Source: Macrostomum hystrix
Taxonomy: Eukaryota; Platyhelminthes; Macrostomidae
Direction of reading: 5' to 3'
NCBI GenBank assembly: GCA_950097015.1
Contig: CATNEN010000001.1
Span: forward strand, 6,123,001-6,187,000
Length of the DNA: 64,000 nt
Shown: one piece after another, positions 1-10,879 of the stretch
Position numbering within the stretch: the stretch's first letter is position 1
Layout: every line of letters starts with the position of its first letter
Notes under the pieces: model-generated
Database searches by the model: none
Told to the model about the DNA's origin: nothing
Seen by the model: the letters and a program-made list of their open reading frames with translations, nothing else
Position numbers and translations under genes: made by a program

Positions 1-705
1 TTCTCCTGACATCCCGAAGCTTTCTCCAGACACTCCGATGCTTTCTCCAGATACCCCAATGCTTCCTCCTGACACCCGATGATCCTTCTTACTTTTCGTT
101 GTCTGCTCCTGACACTTCGATGCTTCCTCCTGACACTCCTATGCTTTCTACTGACACCCGATGCTTCCTCCTGACACCCCGATGCTTCCTCCTGACACTC
201 CGATGCTTCCTCCTGACAACCCGATGCTTCCTGCTGACACTCCGATGCTTCCTCCTGATACACCGATGCTTCCTCCTGACACTCCTATGCTTTCTACTGA
301 CACCCGATGCTTTCTCCTGACACTCCTATGCTTCCTCCTGACACCCCGATGCTTTCTTCTGACACCCCGATGCTTTCTCCTGACATTCCGATGCTTTCTC
401 CAGATACCCCAATGCTTCCTCCTGACACCCGATGATCCTTCTTACTTTTCGTTGTCTGCTCCTGACACTCTTATTCTTCCTCCTGACACCCCGATGCTTC
501 CTCCTGACAACCCGATGCTTCCTGCTGACACTCCGATGCTTCCTCCTGATACACCGATGCTTCCTCCTGACACTTCGGTGCTTCCTCCTGACACTCCGAT
601 GCTTTCTCCTGACACCCCGATGCTTCCTTCTGACACTCCGATGCTTCCTCCTGACAGTTCGATACTTCCTCCTGACAGTTCGATGCTTCCTCCTCGAAAC
701 ATTTG
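1..705. repeat. Minisatellite, 21-bp unit
   Basis: Tandem units built around TCCTGACACTCCGATGCTT recur every 21 bases with point variation; some copies are 20 or 22 bases. A segment near 60-150 recurs near 410-480, including the same odd interruption (GATCCTTCTTACTTTTCG), so a block of about 355 bases was duplicated inside the array. The array runs to within about 35 bases of the first glutamate-receptor exon, so it is probably intronic. The open frames across it are by-products of a unit divisible by three. Confidence 0.95.
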
Positions 706-736
706 ACATTTGAAAACTTTTAAACTTTAATTTTAG

Positions 737-1881
737 TTAGTTCATCTCGGTGTTGGGACATTCACAAAGACCAGTCTTCGTGATTTGGTAGTCGACTTTT
801 CGGCGGACCTGTTCGCTGAGTACAATGGCATACTTTTGCCCAAGCCAAGACCAACCACAAAGATGTGGAACATCTTTTATCCATTCAGCTGGCAATTGTG
901 GCTCTGCCTCGCTGCCTCCCTTTTTGTGACCGCCTCCTGCGTGTGGTCCATAGCGTACTTCTCGCCTTTCTCAGCCGTCAATTTGCAATTGGAGTACGGC
1001 ATCACCGATGAGACCAGCTACCTTGAGTACCTGTGGGCTGTGACTGGCTGCTTCATGCAGCAATGCCAGGACTTCTATCCGTCGCTAATTCCCCAAGAAT
1101 CTCGCTCAGCTTTTGGTTCTTCTTTGCGGTCATTATCTCCGCGTCTTATACAGGTTGGGCCTCTTAAAATGAGGTATCGTCCAAAATTTGAGGTAGCTTG
1201 ATGTCAAATCTAAACTATCGTACCTGCTAATTTATGTTTCAAGCCTTCCTCACATCAACACTGACTGTCTCGGTGACACCGCTGCCAATCAAGTCACTGG
1301 ATGATATTGTGGCGCAGTCTGCTATCGTACCTGCAGCCATTCCAGGGACTAATTTGCACCAGCTGTTAAAATCTACTTCCAGTGTTGCCATCTACAAACA
1401 GATTGGCAATATTCTGCTTGACGCTCCAAATTGTCCTCTTGAGGTGCGTGATTCTCTGAATCCTACCCGCAATTTGATTTCCTGTCTTCCCTGCGTCGCT
1501 AATCAACTCAAAGTACGGCCGCGGGCAGAGGTAACGCAAAAGAAGGAACCAAAGAATAAAAGAGTTCAAAGAATGAAAGTGTGAATATAGGGCAGAAAGC
1601 AAAGACGAAAGACGCGATAGAAGTAGACGAAGTGCTTCTCCAGATCGAGTTTTACTTTCGACTTAGAGACTCTGAGTTGTCATGGCGACGTAAAAATCGC
1701 CCCTAACACCGCAGGCCCTTCAAAACGATAATATTGCCTGCTTCGGAGACGTCTCGCGGCTGCAATACTTTGCTAAAATCAATTGCAGCCAAGTCTTCCT
1801 AGCCGATGTGCGATTCAATGCGGCCACAGTGGCTTTCATCTACCCGGAGGATGCCGCCTACGCTGAGGCCATCGATTTCTA
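737..1881 (+). CDS. Ionotropic glutamate receptor-like channel, partial, frameshifted
   Basis: Three exons can be read: about 737-1153, 1244-1443 and 1715-1881. Exon 1 carries the end of the first ligand-binding lobe (VVDFSADLF), the first membrane helix (about FSWQLWLCLAASLFVTASC) and a pore segment (TGCFMQQCQDFYP). The third helix (FWFFFAVIISASYT) follows in a different frame, so one base has been gained or lost between about 1075 and 1105. Exon 2 gives AFLTSTLTV then IKSLDDIVAQ, the start of the second lobe. Exon 3 gives INCSQVF and VAFIYPEDAAYAEAIDF, the end of that lobe. This order is that of the Lig_chan family, an excitatory ligand-gated cation channel of the plasma membrane. No fourth membrane helix or stop is visible downstream, and the amino-terminal exons lie before the window. 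It could be a decayed copy or a live gene with a sequencing indel. The ANLA part of the usual SYTANLAAFLT is missing at the exon 1/2 junction. Confidence 0.8.
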
Positions 1882-2029
1882 GTGAGTACATTGCTTGTGT
1901 TGTCTATAAGTGTCAATCGACGCATTCCGATGTTCTAAGTGGAGATAATCGTTATGCTTGAAGGCCGCGATTAAGTTATTAAAAACTGAGATTTTCCGAC
2001 CTATGTAAATTTCCTATAATAGTGGTTAC
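1882..2029. other. Short non-coding stretch
   Basis: Follows the splice donor at 1882 (GTGAGT). No continuation of the receptor is visible here or further on. Confidence 0.5.
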
Positions 2030-2365
2030 GGATTTCTGACTGAGGCGTCGAGAGTTCGAATCTTACTCTATTGCCAGCTAGTTTTGTTGCCGAGCAAGAC
2101 ACTTATAGTTTCCTATTGCTGAAGTTCACTCAGCTGTTTAATGGGTCCCAGCATTAGCTGGGGGTAATTGAGGGTGGGTGTGGCTTCCCCCCAGTCCATG
2201 GACTGAACAGCCGTACGCAGCCCTCAGATGGAGCAGCAGGTCGCTCAGTTGTCGAGCCAATCGGATTGGACACTGTGGCTGGGTGTTTGGTTGCTACGGC
2301 TAGCTTCTATTCACTGGGACTGGTACTGTTGGCTGTTGGCAATTCGTTGCCAAGTTAGCTAGAAT
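2030..2365 (+). repeat. tRNA-derived SINE, degenerate copy
   Basis: A promoter-like head (GAGTTCGAATCTTACTC at about 2052, a B-box match) is followed by GAGCAAGACACTTATAG and CAGCTGTTTAATGGG. This head-plus-body arrangement is common to invertebrate SINEs. A palindrome CAGTCCATGGACTG sits at about 2197. Related pieces occur at 5360-5760 (minus), 12070-12240, 23180-23340 and near 52380. Confidence 0.6.
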
Positions 2366-2585
2366 GAACAGCGCCGAATCGACCGAATAACGAGATCAAT
2401 GCCCATCAAGGACAGATTAACACATCTTAGATAGCTTTTTATTATTAAAAAATCTGCTTATAATTTAGCAGTACAATTAGACAAATCTATCTAGATAATG
2501 TACATTAATTTATTTCTACAATTTTTCGCCTATGCATCCGGTATAGCAATTATTGACCATAAAATAAATTATGTTTCATACATAA

Positions 2586-3700
2586 CATCAGGTGTCAGAT
2601 AAGGCTTCAGGTGACAGATAAAGCTTCAGGTAACATAAGGCTTCAGGTGACAGATAAGGCTTCAGGTGACAGACAAGGCTTCAGGTGACAGATAAGGCTT
2701 CAGGTGACAGATAAGGCTTCAGGTGGCAGACAAGGCTTCAGGTGACAGACAAGGCTTCAGGTGTGGTATAGGGCTTCAGGTGTCAGATAAGGCTTCAGGT
2801 TTCAGATAAGGCTTCAGGTGTCGGATAAGGCTTCAGGTTTCAGATAAGGCTTCAGGTGACAGACAAGGCTTCAGGTAACATAAGGCTTCAGGTTACAGAT
2901 AAGGCTTCAGGTGACAGATAAGGCTTCAGGTGACAGACAAGGCTTCAGGTGACAGATAAGGCTTCAGGTGACAGACAAGGCTTCAGGTGACAGACAAGGC
3001 TTCAGGTGTGGTATAAGGCTTCAGGTGTCAGATAAGGCTTCAGGTTTCAGATAAGGCTTCAGGTGTCGGATAAGGCTTCAGGTTTCAGATAAGGCTTCAG
3101 GTGACAGACAAGGCTTCAGGTGTCAGATAAGGCTTCAGGTTACAGATAAGGCTTCAGGTGACAGATAAGGCTTCAGGTGACAGACAAGGCTTCAGGTGAC
3201 AGATAAGGCTTCAGGTGACAGACAAGGCTTCAGGTGACAGATAAGGCTTCAGGTGACAGACAAGGCTTCAGGTGTGGTATAAGGCTTCAGGTGTCAGATA
3301 AGGCTTCAGGTGACAGACAAGGCTTCAGGTGACAGATAAGGCTTCAGGTGACAGACAAGGCTTCAGGTGTGGTATAAGGCTTCAGGTGTCAGATAAGGCT
3401 TCAGGTTTCAGATAAGGCTTCAGGTGTCGGATAAGGCTTCAGGTTTCAGATAAGGCTTCAGGTGACAGACAAGGCTTCAGGTGTCGCATTAAGGCTTTAT
3501 GCGACAGATAATGCTTGATTTGTCAGATAAGGCATCATTTGTCATATAAGGCTTCATTTGTCATATAAGGCTTCATTTGTCATATAAGGCTTCAGGCGAC
3601 AGATAAGGCTTCAGGTGTCAGACAAGGCTTTAGCTGTTAGATAAAGCTTCAGGTGCCAGATAAGGCTTCAGGTGTCAGATAAGGCTTATTGTATCAGATA
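2586..3700. repeat. Minisatellite, 19-bp unit
   Basis: The unit AAGGCTTCAGGTGACAGAT (with ACAGACA, GTCAGAT, GTGGTAT and GTCGGAT variants) repeats every 19 bases. The variants follow the same order several times (for example around 2755-2850, 3000-3090 and 3270-3470), so the array grew by duplicating blocks of about 10 units. The last 200 bases are degenerate. Confidence 0.95.
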
Positions 3701-3899
3701 GGGCTAACAATTATGTCAATTCCAATACTTAATTGCTCTTTTAATGCTACTAGAAGGTAGTATGCATTTAGGATTTCTCGACAATCATAGACAGTGAGTT
3801 TGTATACTGTAATGGACTTTATTATTATATATATAGAAACTTAATTACATTTTATATTCATTTTATGCTTCTAATGTACATTGGTGTTTATTGTGGTAC

Positions 3900-3921
3900 T
3901 GTCTGTCTGTCTGTCTGTCTG
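3900..3921. repeat. Simple repeat (TGTC)n
   Basis: About five tandem copies of a four-base unit. The flanks from 3700 to 4520 are AT-rich and show no gene I can support. Confidence 0.8.
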
Positions 3922-4520
3922 TAACAATCTGAGTTAAGAAAGGCTATGCAGACAAGCTGGCTAGTTAAGGCAAAACTGTTAAACGTTTCGGGTTGAGTTA
4001 ATAAAAAATGAAAAAGTACTTATATATTAATCTTAAATCAACAAGCAAAGTGGATATTCGCGTCAAATAGATTTGGCCCACTTCAGTAGAATCATCTCTT
4101 GCTAGGGTTAGACTTCGCTTGAGAACAAAATACCAGTGAAATAGCGTTTATAAGGCCGGTTGAAAGATAGAGGGTCAGAGGCACTGCGCTGTTCTTGACG
4201 GCATCGAGGTTTGGCTTGCTGCGAGGGTAGCATTGTGCTCAAGTCTGAGCAGGCTAGGTACTCATCTCTAGTCTGTAGGAGGAGCATCCAAACAGGCAGA
4301 GGGGCAGATATAAAGGCCTGAGTTTCATATAAGCTTCTATACATCTGAAGCTTAACAGTCGTTACCAGTGACAACAAAGCAGCTCTTACTTATGCAATTT
4401 TTTTCTTGAACGAAGCTAACGATTTGAGTGGTTGATTCGCGAGCCAACGTAGTTAGGCTCAAAAACAACTCAAACGGAAAAATTGTCACCTCAGGAATTT
4501 GAGAAAAAATATTACTCAAC

Positions 4521-6334
4521 ATGTCTGGAGGTAAGTCAGAAAAGGAGTTTGGGGCTGTTTTTACTATGGCTTAGCACGTGACTATCTATAGAGCTTCATC
4601 ACTATTGACTGAGCATTCTTTCTATCATTGATTCTGGCAGGTAGGCAATGCTGTAATAAATAATTCAGCGTAGCAATCAGCATGGTTCACCCTCCCATGA
4701 TACAGCTTGGAGATAGAATGTAGAGAATGGGAGTATTTATCTGATTGGATCAAGCGCATTGTGCAGCAGAGCTAGAAAGCGAATGATAAGACTAGTGAGA
4801 CTACATTCATTCACTCTATTTCCCGGTTGTTAGGTGGCCGAAAGCTTTTTTATAGCTTCCCCTTGGCAACAAAATACCCACCGAAAAATCTCCCCGCAGC
4901 GACTAGTCCACGAAGGCAGCTACGAGCCTTCCTAACACAGAGCGCCCATTCAACTGGCACATCGCGGCGGCCGACAACAGCCTGTACTGGCACTGTCAGC
5001 TGCTTCGAGTCGGTCTTTGACACGGAACTGACGATCGAGGAAGTCAGACCAGCAACTAGCGTCAGCTCCAATATGATCACTCTGCCAGCCACGGTGGACG
5101 ACGCGAAGCTGCGCATGCTGTCACTGCGACGCCTGCAGGCTCTGAAGGCTGACGAACTGTCCAGAATGTCGAGGCGCAGCGGGGAGCTCAGAAACTACAG
5201 TCGGGAGCGTTTTCTGGATCGGATTCAGGCTAATGACTCTGTAAGAGAAAAACATATATTAATACTTGTATTACTAGTTTCTCACTTAGGAAGAAAGAGG
5301 CTCGTCTAGTAGCCCTGTAGAACCGGACAAGCTGTGGGATGTTCTCGGATTTGCAAACGTCATCCATGGATGGTTTCGGTCCGAGCTGATTTAGCCTCTA
5401 CCGGTTGAATGAAGGGCAGGGCATCCTCGTTCTTAAGATTGCAAATAGGACACAGTTCGACCCTACGGAGGTCTCCCCCGGAGGAAGCATGGCCTGTGAG
5501 GGTCATGGTGAGCGCCCTGGTGTCCCTCCGAGTTTTGTCTAGAAGAAACTGGAGCCGGGTAAGTAGCAGCTCTTGCAAGGCGCATCTATAGGCAGCGGTC
5601 AGCTGTTGATTGGGGGGGGACGCCACACACTCCCTCAATTACTGAAGCAAACTGAAGCAATGGAAAGTTAAGTGTCCTGCTAAAGGACACAAATTGTTCC
5701 AGCGGCGTCGGGAATCGAACCGTAGCACTAGGCTACAACGTCTGCAGCACAGCAGTACAAATCCTATTCTCACCCACAGACCCAGGCCGCAGCCAGAAAG
5801 CTAGAACCGGCACGACCGCCAAGACCATCTTCTAGCAGGTGTATTTTATCTCCCTACGTGACCATACCGAAGCCAACGGATGTAGGCGACGGCTTCTGTT
5901 GCGAAGCTGCTTCCACTGTCGAGGAGCTGGAGAACGGTCGGTCGCGTTCTCGAGCCCAACTGATGTCGCAGCTGCGCCTGCACCAGCCGACGCAGTCGGT
6001 GCGCTTCCGTCACGATCGCACAGCGCAGGAGCTAGCTCAGGAGGGCAGCCTGCCGAGTCGAAGCCTGTGCGAAGCGTTTCCATGGCAACCTGGCTACAAG
6101 TACACGCCGTATCCTACGCCAAAGCTGTTAGAATGGACTCGCGATGAAGCCGCTAGACGATTGGAACGCCAACGGTTGGCGGAGGAGTTTGACAGGGTTG
6201 AGACGCCGAAACCTGCTGCGACTCCGCCGACTCCGCCTACGTCGCCGCCGGCTCTTCCGCCGACCAACCCGATCGTACATGCCCCTATTGAGCCTACTGC
6301 TTCTACTCTAGTTGCTCATACAATTGAGCCGCCA

Positions 6335-6371
<37 letters not shown>

Positions 6372-6688
6372 CGAAATCTGGCCGAGTGAAAGGCGGTCGA
6401 CGCGGTCATCAGAAGCAACAGCAGCAGCAGCTGACGCCAGAGCAGCAGGCTCTACTGTTGGAGCAGCAACTGGCTGAGAAAGCTGCAGCTCGAAGACGCA
6501 ACTTTTCTGTTTCCACAATTGGAGAAGAAGAATTGGCTCAGAGTCGAATTGAGCAGCAACGACTGCTCGACGTTTGTCAGCGACTTAGGGATAGACAATT
6601 GGCCAGAGAGGCTGCGGCTGCAGCTGCGGCAGCGGCAGAGGCGGCCCTGAAAGCCGCCGCTGAAGCTGCCCTTGCGCCACCAGCACCT

Positions 6689-6722
<34 letters not shown>

Positions 6723-7318
6723 AGTCGGATAAGACTCCGAGAAAGAAAAGAAGCGGCTCGGCAGGCAGTGCCAAGAAGAAAAAATCTGCAGGCCAGGAGA
6801 AGCCGAAGTCGAAGTCGCGGTCGCCGCGATCGGCGTCAAGCGGCAGCGGAAAAACTGGAAAGGCTGGCAGCAGCGGAACGCAGAGTCGAAGCAGCAGCGT
6901 CAGCGGCGAAACTGCTCAGCCAAAGCCAACAGACGCTATAAAGAAGGCTAATCAGCAACAGCAGCAGCAGCCAAAGAAGGCGTCGCCGAGAGCAAAGTCG
7001 CCGAAAGGTGGAAAGAAGGGTCCGGTTTCAAAGAAAGGCAAAACGGCGCAGAAGAAAGCTCCGGCAGCTTCGTCAACACCCCAGCCACCGCCGCAGCCGC
7101 CGCAGGAGACACAGCCAGTCGAACCACCCGGCCCTGACCCGATCGACCTGCTGGCGGACGAGATCGAGGCCGCCCAGGTGTTCCATCGGACTAAGGCACC
7201 TGGAGAATTGCCAGATTTCCCGTGCCCCAGTTCAGAAGGAAAGTCGCGTCAGCAGCTGACCAAGGTGTGGTGGCAGCGACAGGCAATGCCTATTGGAGGC
7301 TTATCTCTGATTACGTAA
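4521..7318 (+). CDS. Lys/Pro/Gln-rich protein, unknown function, 651 aa
   Basis: Three exons join in phase: 4521-4530 (ATG TCT GGA G, then GTAAGT), 4834-5240 and 5780-7318. I do not recognise the family. The first 260 residues are the most protein-like, with IPKPTDVGDGFCCEAAST and WQPGYKYTPYPTPKLLEWTR. Then come a Pro/Thr stretch, a glutamine run (about residues 328-336), a charged helical region with [20 protein letters not shown] (about 413-437), a proline run (about 443-453) and a long Lys/Ser-rich basic tail (about 457-600), probably disordered. The end is less biased, with QQLTKVWWQRQAMP. The ten-base first coding exon is supported by a good donor, a good acceptor and exact phase. The low-complexity tail suggests a scaffold, nuclear or cytoskeletal protein, but that is inference. 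An old transposon fragment fills intron 2. Confidence 0.75.
5360..5760 (-). mobile_element. Retroelement fragments (SINE head and LINE-like tail)
   Basis: On the minus strand 5640-5760 reads as a tRNA-like SINE head (GTAGCCTAGTGCTACGGTTC, then GCAGGACACTTAAC). Downstream of it (5360-5638, minus) an open stretch contains ELCPICNLKNEDALPF, which resembles the CPxC...EDxxHF zinc-knuckle-like carboxy end of some LINE reverse transcriptases. The expected histidine is replaced by proline, and no reverse-transcriptase core is present. It lies wholly within intron 2 of the 4.5-7.3 kb gene. Confidence 0.45.
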
Positions 7319-8189
7319 CGGCTATCAGTGTCAGACAGTTTTCATATAGTCTTATTATCTCTTCAGTTTATACTGTACACAATTGATAATAATAGTTCAT
7401 CATATTATTAAACATGTACTCTTTCGCCTCTGGAATTCATTTTCAAGTCCTCGAGTTAATATAGATTTATTTGTCTTGAAATCGTGCTATTATTTGATCT
7501 GAAAAAATGCGCTAAGCAAGGTTCTAATGGCATAAAGAAGTACTGAAAACATTTTTATGTCTGTTAAAAGTTTTGCTATACAAAAGCAGGTTAGTTTGAT
7601 TTCAGTGTTTTGCATAGTGTTCCAAACCGAAAGAAATTATTTTTTCATCAACGCATTCCTGAGGTCGATAAAATAAAGAATACTGAAAACTAAAACTTGA
7701 AACTAAAAATCAAAAAGTTTTAGTGTACTTTAAGCGATAGTTTGAATTAAAACAAAACAGATTTGAGTTAGAAAAATTGCAGGGTTTAATCTTGAGAAGT
7801 GGGGATTTAATAATCTATGACCAGGAAAGAGTTTTCAAGCAGCCATAGACGATTCGAACGATTTCCAAAAGAGACTGCACGGTTAAAGAGATTTACAAAA
7901 AAAACTACAAATTTCAAATTTTTGTCGGAGCAAAACAGTCAAACAAACACCTCATAAATAAATTGTTTGAACAAAATTTATAGCAAAGTTCAGCGATATA
8001 AAATATTTCAGTGAGGAACAAAACGCAGTTAAAATAGTCAGGTATATATTAATTAGCAATTTTTGGCATTTTTGTGATGTTCATTTATATTAGGAGCAAT
8101 AATTACGAGCGTATTATGAAGCCAAGTTCACATAGACAAAATGGCGCTAACCATTTCTTAAATGATTAATTGAGCATGCAGTGAGAAAT
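7319..8189. other. 3' flank and intergenic, no gene seen
   Basis: AT-rich sequence between two convergent genes. ATTAAA hexamers (e.g. about 7407) could serve as poly(A) signals. I see no repeat array or conserved frame. Confidence 0.5.
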
Positions 8190-10871
8190 TTACTTAACCC
8201 ACCAGCTGCAGCCAGGGTTGACTTTGCGAACCAGAGTCACAATAGCGCCGGGTCGCAGTCGACGCTCTGTCAGATTTCCGCCAACCTCGTGCAGGCTGCC
8301 CCAGCTTTCACAGCCGACCCGACGCACAACTTCAGCTGCGGTTGTCTTGGGAGTCAGGCGGACCGCTTTCACAACAACAGAGGCTTGGTCTGCTGGCCCG
8401 ACTCTCACAGCGATGACTAGAGTGGCGGATGCCGGGTCTTCAAGCACTGTCGGCGACAGCAGCGACTGGGACGAAGAAGTGGAAGACAGCGGGGATGACA
8501 ATGGCGATATGAGCGGCTGACTGGACTGCAGGTGCTGTTCCAGCTGCTGCTGCTGCTGCTGCTGTTGCTGGCCTTGACGACTCGAGCCGGCAATCCGACG
8601 AAACAGTCGCACTGCAGCATGCGGTTGTCGCTGAGATGTCTCCCTCGGTGGCGGCAAGGGTGGAGGCATTTGTCGACGAAGCTGCCGAAGGGTAAAGTCG
8701 GGCACTGTCCAGACGATACTGCGATATTTGATCAGCATCTCCACAGCAGTGATGAGGCTGTGACTGTCCGTGAGCAGCTGCTCCGGCGACTGAGCAGGGA
8801 ATAGACTCGGCGCTGTCACGGTGGCTAGTGCTTGCAGCGTCATCTGGTTCTTGTGACGATAAGCGACAACCTTGATAGCGGAGAATCGAAATTATAATGC
8901 TTCAAAAAGAGACAAGTTTAAAAGTAGCAAGCATGTCAGGGGAGTGAGTGGCAGAGCGGCCTAACGCATCTGTATCTCGCACCAAGGTCCCTGAGCTCGA
9001 TTCCGTGTCGAGGCCGTATTGATTTTGGGCGCAGCCGCGAAATGAAGGCTTGGGACCTTGTCGTGCAATTTACACCCTCGAGGGCCAACCTTCCGGGCAC
9101 AGTGAGAGTGTACACTGCCTGACGATGAGAAAGTCAGGGCAGATATACACACCTTTGTGAGCCTGTGCCTGTGTACAGTATCCGTGTGCGTGTGTATGCT
9201 CATGAGTCAGCGGAATGGGCAGAACTGTCTCCTCGCTGGCTGCGGGTCTACTGTCACCAAATGATGCGCCAAAGCTTACAGCCGTGCTGCAAATATTATT
9301 ATTACATTAGCAAGCATATCAGCCTACCTTGGCAAATAGATCGACTAATTCTCTAAGTACCGCACTAGCATCGCTGGGCAGTAGTAAAACAAGCAAATTC
9401 AGTCCAAATAGCTTGTCCGTCTCGTCGCGCACCATTGGCAAGCAGGTGAAGCGTCCAGCGTCCCTCGGAGCTGCAGCGAGAGGACGCGGTAGCTCTCGCA
9501 GGCAGGTCTTCAACAGAGCGGCCGCGTCATGCGGATCTATCGACGACGCGACGGCAGCTTCGATGACATCTGGTCCGGCGCTTCGGAGGGCTCGAATTCG
9601 AAGCGCGGAGCCGGACACACGGAACAGCCCGCGAGTCGTCAATGCGTCCTCCCGGCTCAGACGCTGAGTAAGTAGGCGAATCATTCGCAGCAGACGATTT
9701 AGCTTGGCTTCGACTTTGGAAGTTTCAGACGCATCAAGTTTGTCGGCATCGTTGGTTGATTGTGTCTGTCCTCGGCTGCGTCGGCTTAGGAATCTGCGCT
9801 GCTTAGACTCAGCTGGTGTTGAGGACGTCGGTTGGTAGCATCGGTGCTTTGCAAACAGCGCAGCCAACTCGAGGCGAGCCAGACCGCGCACCTTTCGGCG
9901 ATCCAGTTCCGCCAGGTCTTCTATATCCGTGTCGCCTAGCGGGTTGTTTTCCGGCAGAATATAGGTCGGGTAGGCGCTCATACCATCGTCGTTAGTTTCG
10001 TCTGTCTTGCAACGGTGCAACTGATCGTCAGCCATTGTGCCGTTCGTGACGGCAGCTGCTACGTGACAGCAGCTGCCTTTGCAGACGCAACCACTGCAGT
10101 AGCGAGGCATCGGGGCTTGCTCACTCTGCGAAAAGTTTGGTTTGGCGCTTTTTTAGTACGCATCTAATCAAATACTGATGAACGTTTTGAAGGCCAATGT
10201 AACTCACCGGCAGCTGAACAGTTCCTCCAAAGTGGTATATCCTATTCTCAGTATGGAATTCCCCATCTGCAGATTCAGCTTCGTATGCTGCTTCATTTCC
10301 TACATCGTCGCAGGCCGTGATTTCTGGCAGCGGTCTTTGTTGAAAGCTGAACAGACGGCGAACATCCTGACGCTGGCAGCCACGCGAAGCCTTAACAGTT
10401 GCCACGCGACGTGTCACCGAATTCAACTGCCTCCACCGAGTTGCTCGTCGCCACCAAGGTGGCTCAGAATCCCATTGGCTGGCTTCCCAGCCTTCACTCC
10501 ATTGGTTGGTGTCAGTTGCGGTTGCGTTATAAGCCTCCCATTGAGTCGCGTACATGATGCTCTCATCCCATTGGCTGTCATCGGCGGCGCTAAGTAGTTG
10601 TTCCACATCAACTGACCTACGTGATTGGTTGGCACCGTTGGACATTCGCCATTGGCTGGAATCTCTTGAGCGACGCCATTCATTTACATCGGCTGAACGA
10701 CGCCAGTTGCCGCGAGACGCACTGCCATTCGCTGACGTAACGACTTGTTCGCGCTTTTGAACCGAGTCGCTCAAGTGTCGCCTTGGCGACGGGCGCTGCT
10801 GCTGCTGGAGGGCAGCCACTTTTGATGATCGCGAAGCTGCAACTAAAGGGCAATCGAATAGTAAAGTGCAT
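8190..10871 (-). CDS. Rho GTPase-activating protein, ARHGAP6/18/28 type
   Basis: Three minus-strand exons join in phase 0: about 10871-10208 (5' limit uncertain), 10125-9328 and 8870-8190. Exon 2 has YILPENNPLGDTDIEDL and RKVRGLARLELAALF, a linker typical of ARHGAP6/18/28, then the RhoGAP domain: GLFRVSGSALRIRAL holds the arginine finger and HDAAALLKTCLRELPRPL the core helix. The domain ends across the last junction (LVDLFAK, then VVAYRHKNQMTLQAL, with the conserved Asn). The extreme carboxy end reads LHEVGGNLTERRLRPGAI and NPGCSWWVK, matching the VGGN...NP..W module I recall at the end of this family. The protein should turn off Rho-type GTPases in the cytosol or at actin structures. Odd points: a polyglutamine run before the last module and an amino end rich in Gln-Trp pairs. 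No initiating ATG is certain; translation may start upstream of 10880. Confidence 0.85.
8945..9305 (+). repeat. tRNA-derived SINE, copy 1
   Basis: A serine/leucine-tRNA-like head (GAGTGGCAGAGCGGCCTAAC, then GAGCTCGATTCCGTG as B box) is followed by a conserved body (GTGAGAGTGTACACTGCCTG, GACGATGAGAAAGTCAGGGC) and an end (CTCGCTGGCTGCGGGTCTAC, CACCAAATGATG) with a short ATT-rich tail. It lies in the last intron of the RhoGAP gene, antisense to it. Other copies: 21825, 22800, 41270, 48470, 53040 and 62310. Confidence 0.85.
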
Positions 10872-10879
10872 CTAACCAA

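Noticed and set aside
4108-4377. 89-codon minus-strand open frame
   Set aside because: No homology recognised, no splice partners, and composition like the surrounding non-coding DNA.
8843-8843. Start of a separate gene at the ATG at 8843 (minus)
   Set aside because: The in-frame sequence just upstream (VVAYRHKNQ) completes the RhoGAP domain after an acceptor at 8871, so this Met is internal.
10460-10690. CCAAT-box promoter cluster
   Set aside because: The ATTGG repeats coincide with Gln-Trp codon pairs in an open minus-strand exon that splices in phase to the RhoGAP; coding repetition explains them better.
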